DNA from: Gemmatimonadaceae bacterium
GTDB lineage: Bacteria; Gemmatimonadota; Gemmatimonadetes; Gemmatimonadales; Gemmatimonadaceae
Direction of reading: 5' to 3'
DNA length: 64,000 nt
Assembly: GCA_019637445.1 (NCBI GenBank)
Contig: JAHBVS010000001.1
Coordinates: forward strand, 1,709,586-1,773,585
Shown here one piece after another: positions 8,563 to 18,573 of this stretch (the stretch's first letter is position 1; each line of letters opens with the position of its first letter). The position numbers and the translations under genes were made by a program. The notes beneath the pieces are model-generated. The model saw only the letters and a list, made by a program, of their open reading frames with translations. It was not told the DNA's origin and made no database searches.

Positions 8563-9309
8563 TTATGCGGCCAGGCGGGCGCCAAGCGCTTCGCGGAGGC
8601 GGCGCAGCGCGCGTGTGCGCATCCGGCTGGCACCGGACTCCGTGATGCCGAGCAGGGGCGCGATCTCCTGCAGCGTGAGTTCCTCGAAGTACGAAAGCGC
8701 CAGCACGCGCTGCTCGTCGACGCTCAGCGACTCCAGCGCATCGCGCACGCGCTCGCGTTCGATTTCGCGGTCGAGTTCGACGTCGAGGTCGAAATCAGGA
8801 ACCGGGATGCGATCGCGCAGCGCCGAGCCGGCGCTGGATGCCTCACTGCCGTGGTCGTCGAGCGTGAGCATAGTGCCGCCGCGCACATCGTCTTCCCACC
8901 CGAAGTAGGTCTCCACGTCGACGCCGAGCGCTGCTGCCATCTCCTCGCTATCGGGTTGGCGGCCGAGTCGGTGGGCCAGCATGTTGTGCACCGCCTGCAT
9001 CTGCCGGGCACGCGCACGCACGCTGCGGGGGACGCGATCGAGGCGACGCAGTTCATCGAGCATCGCGCCGCGCACGCGCGGGGTGGCGTAGGTCGTGAAG
9101 GCGAGCCCACGGCTGCGGTCGAACGACTCCGCCGCGCGCATAAGGCCCACGAGACCGGCGCTGACGAGTTCATCGAGCTCCGCCTCGTCCGCGAGCGAAC
9201 TATGAAGTCGGCGGGCCAGGAAATGCACGAGGCCGACGTGGGCCTGGACGAGTTCGTTCCGCGCATCGATGGCGCGCGAGGCCCGAGAGGGTGCGGTAGC
9301 AGTCGGCAT
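8563..9309 (-). CDS. Sigma-70 family factor, FliA/WhiG type
   Basis: A 248-residue sigma factor with region 2 ('LVHFLARRLHSS...ELDELVSAGLVGLMRAAESFDRSRGLAFTTYATPRVRGAMLDELRRLD'), region 3 ('ARQMQAVHNMLAHRLGRQPDSEEMAAALGV') and region 4 with a helix-turn-helix ('ALSYFEELTLQEIAPLLGITESGASRMRTRALRRLR'). The phrase 'RGAMLDELR' and the overall length match sigma-28 (FliA) factors that normally drive late flagellar genes. No flagellar gene is present in the window, so its regulon here is unknown. The next gene on the same strand upstream is an NtrC-type regulator, ~180 bp away. Confidence 0.85.
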   Translation of the reverse strand: MPTATAPSRASRAIDARNELVQAHVGLVHFLARRLHSSLADEAELDELVSAGLVGLMRAAESFDRSRGLAFTTYATPRVRGAMLDELRRLDRVPRSVRARARQMQAVHNMLAHRLGRQPDSEEMAAALGVDVETYFGWEDDVRGGTMLTLDDHGSEASSAGSALRDRIPVPDFDLDVELDREIERERVRDALESLSVDEQRVLALSYFEELTLQEIAPLLGITESGASRMRTRALRRLREALGARLAA

Positions 9310-9486
9310 TGAGGCGTTCGGACGGGGTGAGGTTTCCGTCCTAGGCCTAGTCAGGAATCGTGCCGCCGCAGCGTCAGCTTTAACACGTTGACAGACAACA
9401 ACTTACAAATCCGTCTGTCTCGCGCTAGCTCGGTCAAGCTTGCCTATCGGCAAGAAATGCCGCGGCCGCAGCGGAATGAATTTCCG

Positions 9487-10851
<1,365 letters not shown>

Positions 10852-10865
10852 GGCGAGGACGAAGG

Positions 10866-10871
10866 TAACTT
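10866..10871 (+). promoter_or_regulatory. -10 box TAACTT, predicted leaderless start
   Basis: TAACTT lies exactly 6 nt before the ATG of the glycosylase gene, with neither -35 nor ribosome-binding site. The whole divergent gap is only 26 bp. Confidence 0.55.
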
Positions 10872-10877
10872 CGGGCA

Positions 10878-11498
10878 ATGCCGCCACGCCACGCGCGCGC
10901 CATCGCGCATCTCACGGACGTCGATCCCGTGCTCGGCGACTGGATTCGCCGCTCCGGTCCCTGCACGCTGAGCCGCAGCCGCACTGGGACACATTTTTCC
11001 CACGTCTCGCGTTCCATTGTGTACCAGCAACTCAGCGGCAAGGCCGCGGCGACGATCCACGGGCGCTATCTCGCGCTCTTTGGCGGCCGCGAGCCGTCGC
11101 CCGACGAGGTGTTGGCGACGAAACATCGTGCGTTGCGTGGTGTCGGGTTGTCGGACCGCAAGGCGGAGTATCTGCGCGGGCTCGCCTCCGACGTGCGCGA
11201 GGGCCGTGTGCCGCTGGCTGATATTGAGCGGCTCGACGATGCAGAAGCGATCGAAGTTTTGACGAAGGTGCGCGGGGTGGGCGAGTGGACCGCGCAGATG
11301 TTCTTGATGTTCCGGTTGGGACGGCCCGATGTATTGCCGACGCTGGACCTCGGCGTGCAGACGGCGGTGAAGCGGCTGTACGGGCTGCGCAAACATCCCA
11401 CACCGGAACGACTGGCCAAGATCGGTGCCCGTTGGGCGCCCTATCGCACGGTGGCGTCGTGGTATCTGTGGAAGGTGGTGGACACACAGGAGTGGTAG
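10878..11498 (+). CDS. AlkA-like DNA-3-methyladenine glycosylase (HhH-GPD)
   Basis: A 206-residue base-excision-repair glycosylase: 'RSIVYQQLSGKAAATIHGRY' helix, the helix-hairpin-helix 'VLTKVRGVGEWTAQMFLMF', and the catalytic Asp in 'VLPTLDLGVQTAVKRLYG'. It lacks the N-terminal extension of Escherichia coli AlkA, as many bacterial AlkA-like enzymes do. It should excise alkylated purines from DNA. The stop codon lies within the presumed start region of the TIGR01777 epimerase gene, implying coupling of the two. Confidence 0.88.
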   Translation: MPPRHARAIAHLTDVDPVLGDWIRRSGPCTLSRSRTGTHFSHVSRSIVYQQLSGKAAATIHGRYLALFGGREPSPDEVLATKHRALRGVGLSDRKAEYLRGLASDVREGRVPLADIERLDDAEAIEVLTKVRGVGEWTAQMFLMFRLGRPDVLPTLDLGVQTAVKRLYGLRKHPTPERLAKIGARWAPYRTVASWYLWKVVDTQEW

Positions 11499-12880
11499 TC
11501 GCGGCGTCGCCGGATGGCGGCACTGCAGTGCAGCTGCGTTCGGCGATGCCGGTGTCGGCGGCCGACTTGTTTGCCTGGCACGAGCGGCCGGGCGCCTTCG
11601 AGCGGCTCACGCCAGCGTTCATGCCGGCGACCGTGCGCTCGCGAACGGGCGGCATTGAGGACGGCTCGCGTGTGACGCTGTCAGTGCCGGTTGGTCCGCT
11701 GAGCACGACCTGGGAGGTCGAGCACGTCGGCTACGTCGCCGGGCGCGAGTTCAGCGATGTGCAGCGATCAGGCCCGTTCGCGCGCTGGCAGCATCGGCAT
11801 CTGATGGACGCGCAACCGGATGGCACGAGCGTGCTGGACGACCGGATTGAGTTTGCGCTGCCGGCGCCGCCCTTCGGAGAGATCGTGGCCGGTCACTTCA
11901 CGCGCGATCGGCTCGAGCGGTTGCTGCGTTGGCGGCACGCGCTCACGCGAATGGACCTTGAGCGCCACGCCGCGTTCGCGTCGCGCGGGCCGCTGCGAAT
12001 CGCGATCACCGGGGCCAGCGGGTTTCTCGGCGATGCGCTCGTGCCCTTCCTCACGACCGGCGGACACGAGGTGCGGCGCATCGGTCGCAGGGCGGATAGC
12101 GATTTCCTTTGGGATCCGGCGCGCGGCGAACTGGACCCGCGTGCGCTCGACGGTGTGGACGCCGTGATTCATCTGGCCGGGGCGAGTATCGCCGAGCGCT
12201 GGACACCGGAGCGGCGGCGTGCGATTCGCGAGAGTCGGGTGCAGGGCACGCGCTTGATCGCCGAGGCTATGGCCAAGGCCTCACCGCGGCCATCGGTGCT
12301 GCTCAGCGCATCCGCGGTTGGTGTGTACGGTGACCGCGGGGACGAAGTGCTGGACGAGTCGAGCGCGTTCGGCGACGACTTCCTCGCGGGCGTTGGGCGG
12401 GAGTGGGAGGCCGCGGCGGCACGGGCGCGGGACGCGGGCATCCGCACCGTGTTCCTGCGCACTGGCGTGGTGCTGAACCCCGGCGGTGGCGCGCTGGGCA
12501 AGATGTTGCTGCCGTTCCAGGCCGGCGTAGGCGGCAAGCTCGGCAGCGGCAAGCAGTGGATGAGTTGGATCAGCCGCGAGGACTGGGTGGGCGCGGTGCA
12601 GTTTGCGTTGATGCACGACTCACTGTCGGGACCGGTGAACCTTGTGGCGCCAGAAGCGGCCACGAATGCGACTTTCACCTCGACACTGGCGCGGGTGCTG
12701 GGCCGGCCGGCGTTGATCCCGGTGCCGGAGTTCGCGCTTGGAGCCGTCTTCGGCGAGATGGCCCGTGGGACGATCCTGGCGAGTCAGCGAGCGCAGCCGA
12801 CCGTGCTCACGCGGGCAGGGTTCGCATTTGAGCATCCGACGCTGTCGAGCGCCTTGCGGTTCGAGCTCGGTCTGCTCTGA
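11492..12880 (+). CDS. TIGR01777 family epimerase with N-terminal SRPBCC domain
   Basis: The start is uncertain: GTG at 11492 overlaps the AlkA stop, and GTG at 11528 is also possible; both precede the first conserved phrase 'VSAADLFAWHERPGAFERLTP'. The first ~150 residues are an SRPBCC/polyketide-cyclase-like domain; the rest is the SDR-type domain 'RIAITGASGFLGDALVPFL' (NAD(P)-binding), 'SASAVGVYGDRGDEVLDE' with the active-site Tyr, and 'FQAGVGGKLGSGKQWMSWISREDWV', the family signature. The fusion is common. The reaction is unknown; the family is loosely linked to cell-division or sugar-epimerase-like functions. Confidence 0.87.
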   Translation: MVVAASPDGGTAVQLRSAMPVSAADLFAWHERPGAFERLTPAFMPATVRSRTGGIEDGSRVTLSVPVGPLSTTWEVEHVGYVAGREFSDVQRSGPFARWQHRHLMDAQPDGTSVLDDRIEFALPAPPFGEIVAGHFTRDRLERLLRWRHALTRMDLERHAAFASRGPLRIAITGASGFLGDALVPFLTTGGHEVRRIGRRADSDFLWDPARGELDPRALDGVDAVIHLAGASIAERWTPERRRAIRESRVQGTRLIAEAMAKASPRPSVLLSASAVGVYGDRGDEVLDESSAFGDDFLAGVGREWEAAAARARDAGIRTVFLRTGVVLNPGGGALGKMLLPFQAGVGGKLGSGKQWMSWISREDWVGAVQFALMHDSLSGPVNLVAPEAATNATFTSTLARVLGRPALIPVPEFALGAVFGEMARGTILASQRAQPTVLTRAGFAFEHPTLSSALRFELGLL

Positions 12881-12913
12881 CCGCGCCCGGCGCGCGCCGG
12901 CGCTGCGCGCGTC

Positions 12914-12919
12914 CATATT
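12914..12919 (+). promoter_or_regulatory. -10 box CATATT, predicted leaderless start
   Basis: CATATT lies 6 nt before the ATG of the antiporter gene in a 45-bp gap. No Shine-Dalgarno sequence is present. Confidence 0.5.
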
Positions 12920-12925
12920 GCAGCG

Positions 12926-14407
12926 ATGCTGCCGGAACCCAACGCGACGGCCCTCGTGCTTGCCCTGCTGGGGCTGCTGCTTGGCGCCAGCGTGGTCTCC
13001 AGTCGCGCGAGCGAGTACACCGGCATTCCGGCCGCCTTGGTCTTCCTGCTGGTCGGCATGCTGGCTGGTTCCGAGGGCGTGCTCGGCATCGCGTTCGACG
13101 ACTACGCGCTGGCCTTCCGGGCGGGCACGATTGCGCTGGTACTCATCCTCTTTGACGGCGGGCTCAACACGCCACTGCGGGCCGTCCGGCAGTACTGGGG
13201 CCCGGCAGTCGTCCTCGCCACGCTAGGCATCGTCGTCACCGCTGGAGTGGTGGGACTCGCAGCGCACCTGATGGGCATGCCGCTGCTGGCAGCGTTGCTC
13301 GTCGGCGCCATCGTCTCGTCCACGGACGCCGCCGCCGTGTTCAGCGTCCTGCGCGGCAGCGGACTCGCCCTCAAACGCCGTCTCGGGGCAACACTCGAGC
13401 TGGAGTCCGGCCTCAACGATCCGCTGGCCGTACTGCTGACGCTTTCGCTGACGACCGCCATCACGGCGCCGTCGCAGGCACCAGCGTGGGGCGCGCTCGT
13501 TGGCCAAGTCGTGCTGCAGCTCCTGGTCGGCGCCGTGGGCGGATGGATTGGTGGCCAGCTCGGCGTGCTTGTCCTCTCGCGCGTGCACCTGCGCGCGAGT
13601 GGACTGTATCCCGCGCTCACGGTGGCCACGGCATTTCTGGCCTTTGGCATCACAACCTTGCTGGGCGGCAGTGGATTCCTTGCGGCGTATGTCGCGGCCC
13701 TGGTGGTGGGGAACGCCGATCTTCCCTACCGAGCCAGCGTTAGTCGCGTACACGACGCGCTGGCTTGGCTCAGCCAGATTGGGATGTTCCTGCTGCTCGG
13801 GCTGCTCGTGTTTCCCTCCCGGCTGGTGGACGTCGCGCCGATCGGCCTCGCGCTCGCCTTGGTGTTGATGTTCGTCGCGCGACCCGTGGCCGTCGGCGTC
13901 TCCCTGCTGCCGTTCAGGTTTCCGTGGAACGAGCAGTTGTTCATCGGCTGGGGCGGCTTGCGCGGCGCGGTGCCGATCATCCTTGCCACCTATCCCGTGC
14001 TGAACGGGATGCCCGAAGGCGAGCGGTTGTTCGACATCGTGTTCTTCGTCGTGGTGGTGAGTGTGCTCATCACGGGCGGAACGGTCCCGATAGCCCTGCG
14101 CCGCCTGCGGCTTGAGGGCGACGACCCGCCCGCACCGCCAGCGGTCCTCGAGATTTCCTCGACGCAGAGGCTGAACGGCCAGCTGGTGAGCTTCTTCGTC
14201 GATGATGCCTTGGACGTGACTGGAGTGCCTCTGAGCGAGATCCCGTTTCCAGCCAACAGCGCGGTAACCCTGGTCTTGCGCGGCGAGAACATCATCGTGC
14301 CCAAGGGCCACACCTCGCTCGCGGCTGGCGACCACGTGTACGTGGTGACGACGGCTGAGGACCGCCCCTTCGTGCAGCTATTGTTCGGCCGCCCCGAGGA
14401 TGCCTGA
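12926..14407 (+). CDS. K+/H+ antiporter, NhaP2/CvrA type
   Basis: A 493-residue CPA1 antiporter with about twelve to thirteen membrane helices in the first ~395 residues. The transport core motifs 'SSTDAAAVFSVLRG' (with the proton-binding Asp) and 'LELESGLNDPLAV' are present, as is 'GWGGLRGAVPI'. A cytoplasmic TrkA-C-like domain follows ('GVPLSEIPFPANSAVTLVLRGENIIVPKGHTSLAAGDHVYVV'). This combination marks potassium/proton antiporters of the NhaP2 group rather than Na+-specific ones. Likely role: removing K+ or controlling cytoplasmic pH. Confidence 0.88.
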   Translation: MLPEPNATALVLALLGLLLGASVVSSRASEYTGIPAALVFLLVGMLAGSEGVLGIAFDDYALAFRAGTIALVLILFDGGLNTPLRAVRQYWGPAVVLATLGIVVTAGVVGLAAHLMGMPLLAALLVGAIVSSTDAAAVFSVLRGSGLALKRRLGATLELESGLNDPLAVLLTLSLTTAITAPSQAPAWGALVGQVVLQLLVGAVGGWIGGQLGVLVLSRVHLRASGLYPALTVATAFLAFGITTLLGGSGFLAAYVAALVVGNADLPYRASVSRVHDALAWLSQIGMFLLLGLLVFPSRLVDVAPIGLALALVLMFVARPVAVGVSLLPFRFPWNEQLFIGWGGLRGAVPIILATYPVLNGMPEGERLFDIVFFVVVVSVLITGGTVPIALRRLRLEGDDPPAPPAVLEISSTQRLNGQLVSFFVDDALDVTGVPLSEIPFPANSAVTLVLRGENIIVPKGHTSLAAGDHVYVVTTAEDRPFVQLLFGRPEDA

Positions 14408-14431
14408 ACCGGGCAGGCCCGCACGCGGCGA

Positions 14432-14437
14432 TAGATT
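14432..14437 (+). promoter_or_regulatory. -10 box TAGATT, predicted leaderless start
   Basis: TAGATT lies 6 nt before ATG 14444 (spacer GCAGCC). The antiporter start upstream has a near-identical layout (spacer GCAGCG). Confidence 0.55.
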
Positions 14438-14443
14438 GCAGCC

Positions 14444-14935
14444 ATGCCCCTGACCGAATTCTCCTCCCTCCCCGACGACGCCCGCTGCTGGGTCTTCGGC
14501 GCCCGCGCGCCGCTCGATGACGTGGACGGCCCGCGCCTGCTCAGCGCCGTGGACCGCTACCTCAAGCAGTGGAAGGCGCACGGGAATCCCTTGGTCTGCG
14601 CCCGTGAGTTCCGCGACGAACACTTTCTCGTGATCGGTGTGGACGAACGCGCTTCCGACGCGTCGGGCTGTTCGATCGACGGGTTGTTCCGGGTGCTGCA
14701 GGACGTGGAGAAGGGGATTGGCACCACGATGGTTGGTGGCGGGCTCGTGCACTTCCGCGACGCCGGTGGAATGGTCCACTGCGTGGCGCGAGCCGACTTC
14801 GCTGTGATGGCGCAGGACGGCGACGTCGGCGCGGAGACGTCGGTGTTCGACCTCACCGTCACAAACGTGGGCGACTACCGCGCACGCTTCGAGGCGCGCG
14901 CGGCTGACACCTGGCACAAGAGCCTGTTGGGTTGA
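14444..14935 (+). CDS. Conserved hypothetical protein
   Basis: A 163-residue soluble protein: 'ARCWVFGARAPLDDVDGPRLLSAVDRYLKQWKAHGNPLVCAREFRDEHFLVIGVDERASDASGCSIDGLFRVLQDVEKGIGTTMV'. The pattern 'WKAHGxPL...FL.I.VDE...ASGCSID' resembles a small conserved family found in Bacteroidota and relatives that databases have sometimes mislabelled as ABC transporter ATPase; there is no Walker motif here. Function unknown. It ends 13 bp before the convergent DUF6526-like gene. Confidence 0.75.
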   Translation: MPLTEFSSLPDDARCWVFGARAPLDDVDGPRLLSAVDRYLKQWKAHGNPLVCAREFRDEHFLVIGVDERASDASGCSIDGLFRVLQDVEKGIGTTMVGGGLVHFRDAGGMVHCVARADFAVMAQDGDVGAETSVFDLTVTNVGDYRARFEARAADTWHKSLLG

Positions 14936-14948
14936 GCGTGGATGCGCG

Positions 14949-15386
14949 TCAGACGCGCAGGTAGTCCGGCTGCCAGTCCGTGATGGCGCGCTTGATGTCG
15001 CGGTGCGTGGCGAACTCGCCCTTCAGCGTGCGCTCGACCAGTCCCGGCAGCTCGGCATCCGACGCGAAGCGGAGCGCGATCAGCTGCTTCACGCGAAGCT
15101 CGGGGATGCGTGCGTGCATCGCAGCGGGCAGGACTTCCTTCAGGCGCAGTCGCATCTCGAGGCGGACCAGTCGGTTTTGCACCGTGACCGCCATGATCCG
15201 CGACGACAGCACGCCGGCGAAGAGCGCGCAGGCAAACAGCGACTCGGCGAGATGCCACCAGCTGAAGTGCTGCGTGAGGTAGAGCAGCGAGTGCAGCGCG
15301 TACAGGCCCGTGACGGGGCTGGCGAAGAAGTGGTACATCGGGAACCAGCGGGCGTGGGTCCTGTAGCTCTGCGGCTGGGCAGCCAT
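14949..15386 (-). CDS. DUF6526-like membrane protein
   Basis: ATG at 15386 ([14 protein letters not shown]) was chosen; the longer frame to 15428 would reach into the divergent msrP promoter area. The 145-residue protein starts with a conserved '[20 protein letters not shown]' segment, then two hydrophobic segments ('[11 protein letters not shown]', '[22 protein letters not shown]') and a soluble C-terminal half ('[43 protein letters not shown]'). That pattern matches the DUF6526 group as I remember it. Function unknown. Confidence 0.7.
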   Translation of the reverse strand: MAAQPQSYRTHARWFPMYHFFASPVTGLYALHSLLYLTQHFSWWHLAESLFACALFAGVLSSRIMAVTVQNRLVRLEMRLRLKEVLPAAMHARIPELRVKQLIALRFASDAELPGLVERTLKGEFATHRDIKRAITDWQPDYLRV

Positions 15387-15455
15387 GGGGAGCCTGTGTG
15401 GAGGTGGGGGTCCTGCGAGGCAAGCCACTCGGGAACCTCACTTCGGCTCCCTGCC

Positions 15456-15461
15456 TACATT
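15456..15461 (+). promoter_or_regulatory. -10 box TACATT, predicted leaderless start
   Basis: TACATT lies 5 nt before ATG 15467 of msrP. It supports that ATG over a longer in-frame start at 15398. Confidence 0.55.
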
Positions 15462-15466
15462 CTAGT

Positions 15467-16453
15467 ATGGCCGATCCCAAGATTACTTCCAGCGAGATGA
15501 CGCCGGAATCGGCGTACTTGAATCGTCGCAAGTTTCTCGTGGCCGCCGGCGTCGTCGGGGTCGGGCTTGCGGGTGCCAAGGTGCTCAGCGCGGATGGCGA
15601 ACCCATGCCGCCGGCGGCCGGCACAGGCGGTCTCGACGCCCGCCAGGCGGGCCAGCAGGGCCAGGGCTCGTTGGGCACGCCGTACGGACTGCAACCCAAC
15701 GACGAGCCCACGCCCTTCGCGGACGTTACGGGCTACAACAACTTCTACGAGTTCGGGACTGGCAAGGAAGATCCGGCGGCCAACGCGCAGGCCTTCCGCG
15801 CCCGCCCCTGGACCGTGAAGGTGGACGGACTCTGCGAGAAGCCTGGCGACTACGCGCTCGAGGACTTCCTCAAGCCGTCCAAGATGGAGGACCGCATCTA
15901 TCGGATGCGCTGCGTCGAGGCCTGGTCGATGGTGATCCCGTGGCGCGGGATTCCACTCAAGGACGTGATCGATCGCGCGCAGCCGCGGGCGTCCGCGAAG
16001 TTCGTGGAGTTCACGACACTGATGGATCCGGCGCAGATGCCGGGTCAGCGCTATCCAATCCTCGACTGGCCGTACAAGGAAGGCCTGCGCCTCGATGAAG
16101 CGCGGCACCCGCTCACGCTGCTTGCCACGGGCGTGTACGGACGCAACCTGCCGAACCAGAATGGCGCACCGCTGCGTCTCGTCGTGCCGTGGAAGTATGG
16201 CTTCAAGGGCATCAAGAGCATCGTGCGGATGCGCTTCGTGGAAGAGATGCCGCGCTCGGCCTGGATGAAGGCGATCGCCAGCGAGTACGGCTTCTACGCC
16301 AACGTGAATCCCGAGGTCGACCATCCGCGCTGGAGCCAGGCCACAGAGCGCCGCATCGGCGAGTTCCGCCGCCGGCCCACGCTGATGTTCAACGGCTACG
16401 CCGATCAGGTGGCGTCGCTGTACGCGGGGATGGATCTCCGCCGCAACTACTAG
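15467..16453 (+). CDS. msrP: Methionine sulfoxide reductase, molybdopterin catalytic subunit
   Basis: The 328-residue protein begins with a twin-arginine signal '[25 protein letters not shown]', so it is exported folded to the periplasm. The Mo-cofactor Cys is C149 in '[14 protein letters not shown]'; '[11 protein letters not shown]'-type and '[42 protein letters not shown]' segments are typical of MsrP/YedY. It repairs oxidised methionine in periplasmic proteins using electrons from the membrane partner MsrQ, whose gene follows 6 bp downstream. Full length for the family. Confidence 0.95.
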   Translation: MADPKITSSEMTPESAYLNRRKFLVAAGVVGVGLAGAKVLSADGEPMPPAAGTGGLDARQAGQQGQGSLGTPYGLQPNDEPTPFADVTGYNNFYEFGTGKEDPAANAQAFRARPWTVKVDGLCEKPGDYALEDFLKPSKMEDRIYRMRCVEAWSMVIPWRGIPLKDVIDRAQPRASAKFVEFTTLMDPAQMPGQRYPILDWPYKEGLRLDEARHPLTLLATGVYGRNLPNQNGAPLRLVVPWKYGFKGIKSIVRMRFVEEMPRSAWMKAIASEYGFYANVNPEVDHPRWSQATERRIGEFRRRPTLMFNGYADQVASLYAGMDLRRNY

Positions 16454-16459
16454 CCAGCG

Positions 16460-17128
16460 ATGGCCGCACTCGGCGGGATTGAGCGCCAACCGCGTGGCTT
16501 TGGCGCGCTGCTGATTGTCGCGGCCGCCGTTCCCGCGCTGTGGTTCGCCTGGGCGATCTACTCCGACTTCGCGCGCGGCACGCGCTTCCTGGGCTCGGAT
16601 CCGATCAAGGCCGCCGAGCACGCATATGGGGAGTGGACGCTGCGCTTCCTCTTGCTCACGCTGGCCATCACGCCGCTGCGGCGGGTGACGCACTGGAACT
16701 GGCTCGCCAAGCATCGCCGCACACTTGGACTCTACGCCTTCACGTACGGCGTGCTGCATCTCTCGGTCTGGGCCATCATCGACGTGCAGTTGATCATCGA
16801 TGACCTCGTGGGCTGGGACACGGTGGTGGAGGACCTGCTGAAGCGGCCGTTCATCACGATTGGCATGACGGCGTTGTTGCTGATGCTCCCGCTGGCACTG
16901 ACCAGCACCAAGAAGATGATTGCGCGGCTCGGCAAGTCGTGGCGCAAGCTGCATCGCCTGGTGTATGTGGTGGCCGCACTCGGACTGGTGCACTTCTGGA
17001 TGGCGGTGAAGCTCGATATCCGTGAGCCGGCGATCTACATCCTTATCTATCTCGTGCTGATGGGCTGGCGCTGGCGCGATAGTCGGAGGCGCGCGGCAGC
17101 GGCCGGTGGCGAGGTCGCGGCGGCATAG
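16460..17128 (+). CDS. msrQ: Haem-binding membrane subunit of MsrPQ
   Basis: A 222-residue integral membrane protein with about six hydrophobic segments and the ferric-reductase-like haem-b framework ('RFLLLTLAITPLRRVTHWNWLAKHRRTLGLYAFTYGVLHLSVW', 'LGKSWRKLHRLVYVVAALGLVHFWMAVKLD'), with several His residues suited to haem ligation. It passes electrons from the quinone pool or flavin to MsrP. It forms an operon with msrP. Its TAG stop is part of the predicted -10 box of the next gene. Confidence 0.93.
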   Translation: MAALGGIERQPRGFGALLIVAAAVPALWFAWAIYSDFARGTRFLGSDPIKAAEHAYGEWTLRFLLLTLAITPLRRVTHWNWLAKHRRTLGLYAFTYGVLHLSVWAIIDVQLIIDDLVGWDTVVEDLLKRPFITIGMTALLLMLPLALTSTKKMIARLGKSWRKLHRLVYVVAALGLVHFWMAVKLDIREPAIYILIYLVLMGWRWRDSRRRAAAAGGEVAAA

Positions 17129-17131
17129 ATT
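17126..17131 (+). promoter_or_regulatory. -10 box TAGATT, predicted leaderless start
   Basis: TAGATT starts with the TAG stop of msrQ and lies 6 nt before GTG 17138. The same hexamer and spacing occur before 14444. Confidence 0.5.
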
Positions 17132-17137
17132 TGCGGG

Positions 17138-18361
17138 GTGCCGAGACCCGCTGCTTCCAAGACGCTGACCTACGAGGCCTGGGCGATTGTCGCTCCGGGC
17201 CTCGAGTCGTTGCTGGCCGCCGAACTACAGGCGCTTGGATTCGTCGACGCCGAGGCCAATCCGGGTGGTGTGGCCTTTCGCTGCGATCTGGGCGGCCTCG
17301 CACGCGCGAATCTCAACACGCGGCTGGCCTCGCGCATCGTGGTGCGCTTGGCCGCATTCAAGGCGACGGCCTTTCACGAGCTCGAGCGCGCGGCGCGCAA
17401 GGTGGAGTGGGCACGGATGCTGCCTGAGGGCGCGGCATTTGACCTCCGCGTGACGGCGCGCAAGTCGCGGCTCTACCACACGGACGCGATCGCCGAGCGT
17501 GTTGCCGACGCCATCACGCGAGGGGTGAAGGGCGCGCGTGCATCCGAAGGCGTGGACGATGACGGCGATGCGGAGTCGGTGCTTCCGGTCGAGATGGATG
17601 CGCCGCCTGCCGAGGCCGCGGCGCAGACAGTGTCGCAGCGATTCCTTGTGCGCTTCGAGCACGACCGCTGCACGATCAGCGCGGATAGTTCAGGGCCGCT
17701 ACTGCATCGGCGCGGCTACCGACAGGCGGTGGCGCGTGCGCCGCTTCGCGAGACACTGGCCGCTGCAATGCTCGCGGGGGCGCGCTACGACGCGTCGCAG
17801 GCCTTGGTCGATCCATTCTGTGGATCGGGCACGCTGCCAATCGAGGCGGCGATGCTGGCGCGGCGAATCGCGCCCGGCCTTGGGCGTCCGTTCGCGGCCG
17901 AGGCGTGGCCCGAAGGCGATGCGTCCGTGTGGCTGAGCGAACGCGCCGAGGCCGAGTCGCGGATCCTGCCGCGCGCGCCGGCGCCAATTGAGGGTAGCGA
18001 CCGCGACGAAGGCGCGATCACCGCCGCCGAGTCAAACGCTGTCCGCGCGGGCGTGGCTGACGATGTGCGTTTCACGCGCCGCGCGCTCTCTGACCTTGAG
18101 CTGCCGACCGAGCGGGGCCTGCTCGTCTCGAATCCGCCATACGGGCTGCGTGTGGGCGAAAAGGCTCCGCTGCGCGATCTCTACTCGCGACTCGGCCAAG
18201 TCGTCCGCGCGCGCGGCGCCGGCTGGCGCGTGGCCCTGCTCTCGGCGGACCGGGCGCTCGAGGGTCACACGGGGCTGCGGTTCACCGAGGCGTTGAAGAC
18301 CAGCAACGGGGGGATTCCAGTGCGGCTTGTCATTGCTTCGGCCCGAGGCTCAGTTCGATAA
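17138..18361 (+). CDS. THUMP-domain rRNA guanine-N2 methyltransferase (RlmL/YpsC type)
   Basis: The 407-residue protein has a THUMP RNA-binding domain in its first ~170 residues ('APGLESLLAAELQALGF...GGVAFRCDL..LARANLNTRLASRIVVRLAAFKA') and a class I methylase domain after it: 'LVDPFCGSGTLPIEAAMLARRIAPG' for SAM binding and 'LVSNPPYGLRVG' (NPPY near residue 332) for catalysis on a guanine N2. It corresponds to the N-terminal half of E. coli RlmL, as in Bacillus YpsC. An acidic insert (about residues 135-165, 'EGVDDDGDAESV') interrupts the THUMP/methylase junction. The stop TAA supplies the first bases of repeat A3's AACTGC edge. Confidence 0.88.
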   Translation: MPRPAASKTLTYEAWAIVAPGLESLLAAELQALGFVDAEANPGGVAFRCDLGGLARANLNTRLASRIVVRLAAFKATAFHELERAARKVEWARMLPEGAAFDLRVTARKSRLYHTDAIAERVADAITRGVKGARASEGVDDDGDAESVLPVEMDAPPAEAAAQTVSQRFLVRFEHDRCTISADSSGPLLHRRGYRQAVARAPLRETLAAAMLAGARYDASQALVDPFCGSGTLPIEAAMLARRIAPGLGRPFAAEAWPEGDASVWLSERAEAESRILPRAPAPIEGSDRDEGAITAAESNAVRAGVADDVRFTRRALSDLELPTERGLLVSNPPYGLRVGEKAPLRDLYSRLGQVVRARGAGWRVALLSADRALEGHTGLRFTEALKTSNGGIPVRLVIASARGSVR

Positions 18362-18568
18362 CTGCCGTTTACCACGGAGACACGGAGACACGGAGGTTGT
18401 CGGGACGCGGTTCCAGTCTCGGGGTATGCTCCTCACTGCAACTTCAAAGGGGGCTCGGCGGACAGATCTGTCCGCCGAGCCCCCTTTGAAATCGGCTGGA
18501 AGAAGACTCGGAACACATCGCGTGCGCTGTAGTTCTCCGTGTCTCCGTGGTGAATTGCCGTTGCAGTT
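18360..18568. repeat. Palindromic octamer element A3 with nested 48-bp perfect palindrome
   Basis: The left end AACTGC overlaps the stop codon of the methylase gene and is followed by CACGGAGA octamers (18371-18395). The right end has two such octamers inverted (18535-18551) and ends with GCAGTT at 18568. Seventeen bases of the arms are perfectly inverted. The interior holds a separate 48-bp perfect palindrome. It fills the gap between convergent genes. Total length, about 209 bp, nearly equals that of A4. Confidence 0.85.
18443..18490. repeat. 48-bp perfect palindrome centred on AGATCT
   Basis: Bases 18443-18466 are the exact reverse complement of 18467-18490 with no loop. The arms begin TTCAAAGGGGGCTCGGCGG. 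It would form a cruciform or a very strong RNA hairpin in both transcripts; the outer TTCAAA/TTTGAA could serve as a terminator tail of low quality. It is nested inside repeat A3. Confidence 0.95.
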
Positions 18569-18573
18569 AAGTC

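Noticed and set aside
9341-9400. FliA-type promoter (TAAAG...CGAT) upstream of the FliA-like sigma gene on the minus strand
   Set aside because: The -35-like TAAAG is good, but the -10 half matches only in its CGAT core and spacing had to be shifted to fit.
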